Source: Euwallacea fornicatus
Taxonomy: Eukaryota > Arthropoda > Insecta > Coleoptera > Curculionidae
Length of the DNA: 64,000 nucleotides
Reading direction: 5' to 3'
NCBI RefSeq assembly: GCF_040115645.1
Contig: NC_089556.1
Location: forward strand, 1,488,001 to 1,552,000
Shown piece after piece: positions 63,851 through 64,000 of this stretch. How positions within the stretch are numbered: the stretch's first letter is position 1; the number at the start of each line of letters is the position of its first letter. The position numbers and the translations under genes are program-made. Under the pieces are notes generated by a model. That model was not told where the DNA came from and did no database searches. It was given only the letters and a program-made list of their open reading frames with translations.

Positions 63851-64000
63851 TTTTCCATGTGTGTTATTTTATTGCAAACCGAGATGTAATGTGAATGGTA
63901 GTTTAGGCCAACAAGCATTCATCTAATTTCCGTATTTTTTCGGTTAATTGTTCTTTGTCTCCATAATAAATAACAACAAAGGCGTGTCGAATTGATTCAT

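Noticed and set aside
1..64000. CRISPR array, operon or prokaryotic system
   Set aside because: No regularly spaced direct repeats or bacterial gene organisation; all genes have spliceosomal introns.

Overview
The window is nuclear DNA of an insect. The evidence is AT-rich sequence, GT-AG introns in every gene, a cluster of cuticular protein genes (two with the arthropod RR-1 chitin-binding consensus), a Spätzle-family ligand, and many decayed Tc1/mariner-type, hAT-like and inverted-repeat elements. The style would fit a beetle or another holometabolous insect, but the order is not proven. All gene models were built by hand from reading frame, splice sites, phase and recalled family consensus; no search was run.

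Layout: (1) 0.6-8.2 kb holds a head-to-head housekeeping pair. ATAD3 (minus, 9 exons, mitochondrial AAA ATPase) and Cbp20 (plus, 4 exons, nuclear cap-binding subunit) have start codons 738 bp apart. (2) 8.3-23.2 kb is a cuticle block. It has a 13-residue-repeat secreted protein (minus), a 98-residue-repeat YGVP/YGAP-type secreted protein (plus), and two RR-1 cuticular proteins (plus). Short first coding exons behind TATA boxes are predicted for three of the four. (3) 24.9-34.5 kb is a second head-to-head pair: a MARCH1/8-type RING-CH membrane E3 ligase (minus, 4 exons) and CDP-diacylglycerol synthase CdsA (plus, 7 exons). (4) 39.5-40.7 kb is the 3' part of spz5 (minus, 5 exons recovered), which lacks its signal-peptide exon. 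(5) 40.7-64 kb has no confident gene. It is intergenic or the long first intron of spz5, and is rich in transposon remnants.

The cuticle genes would act together in the extracellular chitin matrix. ATAD3 and CdsA both bear on mitochondrial and phospholipid membranes, but nothing here shows they are co-regulated.

The most unusual items are a 1,000-bp foldback-like element with arms of about 370-400 bp, a short hAT-like MITE family, a widely scattered ACAGGGTG-ended repeat family, higher-order repeats inside two cuticle genes, a possible alternative signal-peptide exon in the second RR-1 gene, and a near-perfect 22-bp hairpin at 19.7 kb. No clearly new biological system was found.
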